Shown: positions 62,955-64,000 of the stretch, one piece after another
Layout: each line of letters opens with the position of its first letter
How positions within the stretch are numbered: the first letter of the stretch is position 1
Assembly (NCBI GenBank): GCA_023475225.1
Contig: JAMCVK010000016.1
Location: forward strand, 1 to 64,000
Direction: 5' to 3'
Origin: Chloroflexota bacterium
Lineage (GTDB): Bacteria; Chloroflexota; UBA6077; FW602-bin22; JAMCVK01
DNA length: 64,000 bases
Translations under genes and position numbers: made by a program
Notes under the pieces: generated by a model
The model's database searches: none
Told to the model about the DNA's origin: nothing
What the model saw: the letters and a program-made list of their open reading frames with translations, nothing else

Positions 62955-63823
62955 AAACGATTACTGTATCGAGACAAGCTCCACCTACATACCGTACCTT
63001 CTTAAGAGTATTGTCCATTTATTTGCTGCTCACAGTCATAGCCATCATCTTCCTGTCACCCATCTTCTGGATGCTCAAGACGGCCTTGACCAGGACCGGT
63101 GATCTTTTTCTGATGCCCATTAGAATCATTCCTAATCCAATGGTCTTCACCAACTTCCAGACCATCTGGCACAATTACCCCTTCCCCCGCTTCTACCTCA
63201 ACAGCTTTCAGGTAGCCATCCTGGCCACCATTGGACAACTGTTGTCTTGCTCCTTTACGGCGTTTGCCCTGACAAACCTGAAGTTCCCTGGCCGCAACCT
63301 GCTACTGATAATCATACTAGGCACCATGATGATCCCCTTCCAAGTGATTATGGTGCCCCTTTTCATCTTGATGAGCAAGCTAGGTTGGCTGGATACGTTA
63401 CTCCCTCTCTGGGTACCACCGTTCTTCGGAGGGATCACCGGTGCCTTTGGCATCTTTCTCCTGCGCCAGGCCTTCCTCGCCGTTCCCAGAGAACTAATCG
63501 AGGCCGCCGCTATCGATGGCGGTAACCTCTTCGACCTCTATTGGCGTATCTGTCTGCCCTTAGCCAAGCCACACCTCGCTGTCCTCGGTGTCTTCGCTTT
63601 TATGACCTCATGGAACGACTTTTTGGGGCCCATAATCTTCATCACCCACACGGATACGATGACTGTAACGGGTGGATTGAGCTTTTTCCAGGCCCAGTGG
63701 CACGTCTACTGGAGTGAGCTGATGGCTGGCACTTTCCTGGCTATGATCCCCACCCTAATAATCTATATCTTCTCTCAACGCTTCTTTATTGAGACGATCG
63801 CCACCACCGGATTAAAGGGCTAG
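62951..63823 (+). CDS. ABC sugar transporter permease (MalG/UgpE-like) 2
   Basis: Second permease of the second importer, 290 residues with six membrane segments. The EAA loop is IEAAAIDGGNLFDLYWRICLPLAKPHL near 180-205. ATG 62951 (MKTITVSRQAPP) is chosen because it overlaps the stop of the upstream permease; the frame is open to 62843 but that part is a shadow of the previous gene. It ends the recognisable catabolic cluster. Confidence 0.92.
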   Translation: MKTITVSRQAPPTYRTFLRVLSIYLLLTVIAIIFLSPIFWMLKTALTRTGDLFLMPIRIIPNPMVFTNFQTIWHNYPFPRFYLNSFQVAILATIGQLLSCSFTAFALTNLKFPGRNLLLIIILGTMMIPFQVIMVPLFILMSKLGWLDTLLPLWVPPFFGGITGAFGIFLLRQAFLAVPRELIEAAAIDGGNLFDLYWRICLPLAKPHLAVLGVFAFMTSWNDFLGPIIFITHTDTMTVTGGLSFFQAQWHVYWSELMAGTFLAMIPTLIIYIFSQRFFIETIATTGLKG

Positions 63824-63863
63824 GGATAAGGACGATAGATACAACTTCTAGATATTTAAGCGT

Positions 63864-64000
63864 CTAATAAACCTTGCCAGGAGGCTGGGCATAAGTTCCC
63901 ACATCAGAACGCGCCAGATCAGGATTGGCTCTGCGGAAGAGGCCGACTTCTTCCCCGACCGTCTCGCCTCGGCTACCGAGGTATTGAATAAAGGGGTAGC
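63864..64000 (-). CDS. Partial reading frame at the right edge, unknown
   Basis: A frame enters from the right edge and stops at 63864 (TAG). It would encode the last 44 residues of a protein, ending ARSDVGTYAQPPGKVY. The composition looks protein-like but I do not recognise it. It would be convergent with the permease gene, with a 40-base gap. Another frame is open over the same bases, so this is weak. Confidence 0.3.
   Translation of the reverse strand, partial: YPFIQYLGSRGETVGEEVGLFRRANPDLARSDVGTYAQPPGKVY

Overview
This window looks like a chromosomal segment of an uncultured Chloroflexota bacterium, possibly of the Anaerolineae/Dehalococcoidia type. The reasons are a baseplate-J-like membrane protein gene between alaS and ruvX, solute-binding lipoproteins with Pro/Thr/Ala linkers after the lipobox, a glycine T-box, frequent TTG and GTG starts, and an anaerobe-like gene set (tungsten-type aldehyde oxidoreductase, pyruvate phosphate dikinase, LarB/LarC). 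The assignment is inferred from gene content only.

Region 1 (1-19.5 kb, minus strand) is a long housekeeping run. In transcription order it reads larB-larC-alaS-baseplateJ-like-ruvX-mltG-hslV-hslU, then rpsB-tsf-pyrH-frr-uppS-dxr-rseP-ispG-proS. It covers translation, HslUV proteolysis, cell-wall processing and isoprenoid (MEP pathway and undecaprenyl diphosphate) synthesis. cdsA, usual between uppS and dxr in this order, is absent. The first 125 bases carry tandem repeats resembling the end of an IS21-family element.

Region 2 (19.5-39.2 kb, mostly plus strand) is more core genome: a T-box-controlled glyS, ppdK, dgt, dnaG, ychF, the rpsF-ssb-rpsR operon with a probable S6:S18-binding leader, a parvulin-like foldase, a family-4 uracil-DNA glycosylase, RNase J and FtsK. 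On the minus strand lie rpsT and a cyclic-nucleotide-binding-domain protein. An AI-2E family permease and a GNAT acetyltransferase follow. A repeat-rich gap separates glyS from ppdK.

Region 3 (39.2-41.6 kb) has a tungsten aldehyde ferredoxin oxidoreductase homologue behind a possibly structured leader, then a CAU-anticodon tRNA on the minus strand.

Region 4 (41.9-63.8 kb, all plus strand) is the accessory part and the most interesting. A strong promoter (TTGACA, 17 bp, TATTAT) runs directly into an 18-bp-arm perfect palindrome. It opens a catabolic cluster: SDR dehydrogenase, LacI-type repressor, two-subunit transketolase, zinc alcohol dehydrogenase, IlvD-type dehydratase, C45/Ntn amidohydrolase, fumarate-reductase-like flavoprotein, an FdrA (AllF-like) protein, a small FdrA-associated protein, a DUF1116 (AllG-like) protein, an acetate/butyrate-kinase-like enzyme, then two ABC sugar-type importers (binding protein plus two permeases each) with a second C45 hydrolase between them. 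I know of no characterised pathway with this combination. A reasonable inference is uptake of a sugar-like, amide-bearing compound, amide cleavage, oxidation/dehydration/C2 transfer of the carbon skeleton, and a phosphate-dependent lyase-kinase step (FdrA/DUF1116 plus acyl-phosphate kinase) that conserves energy as ATP. No importer ATPase is in the window. A partial minus-strand reading frame of unknown identity runs off the right edge.
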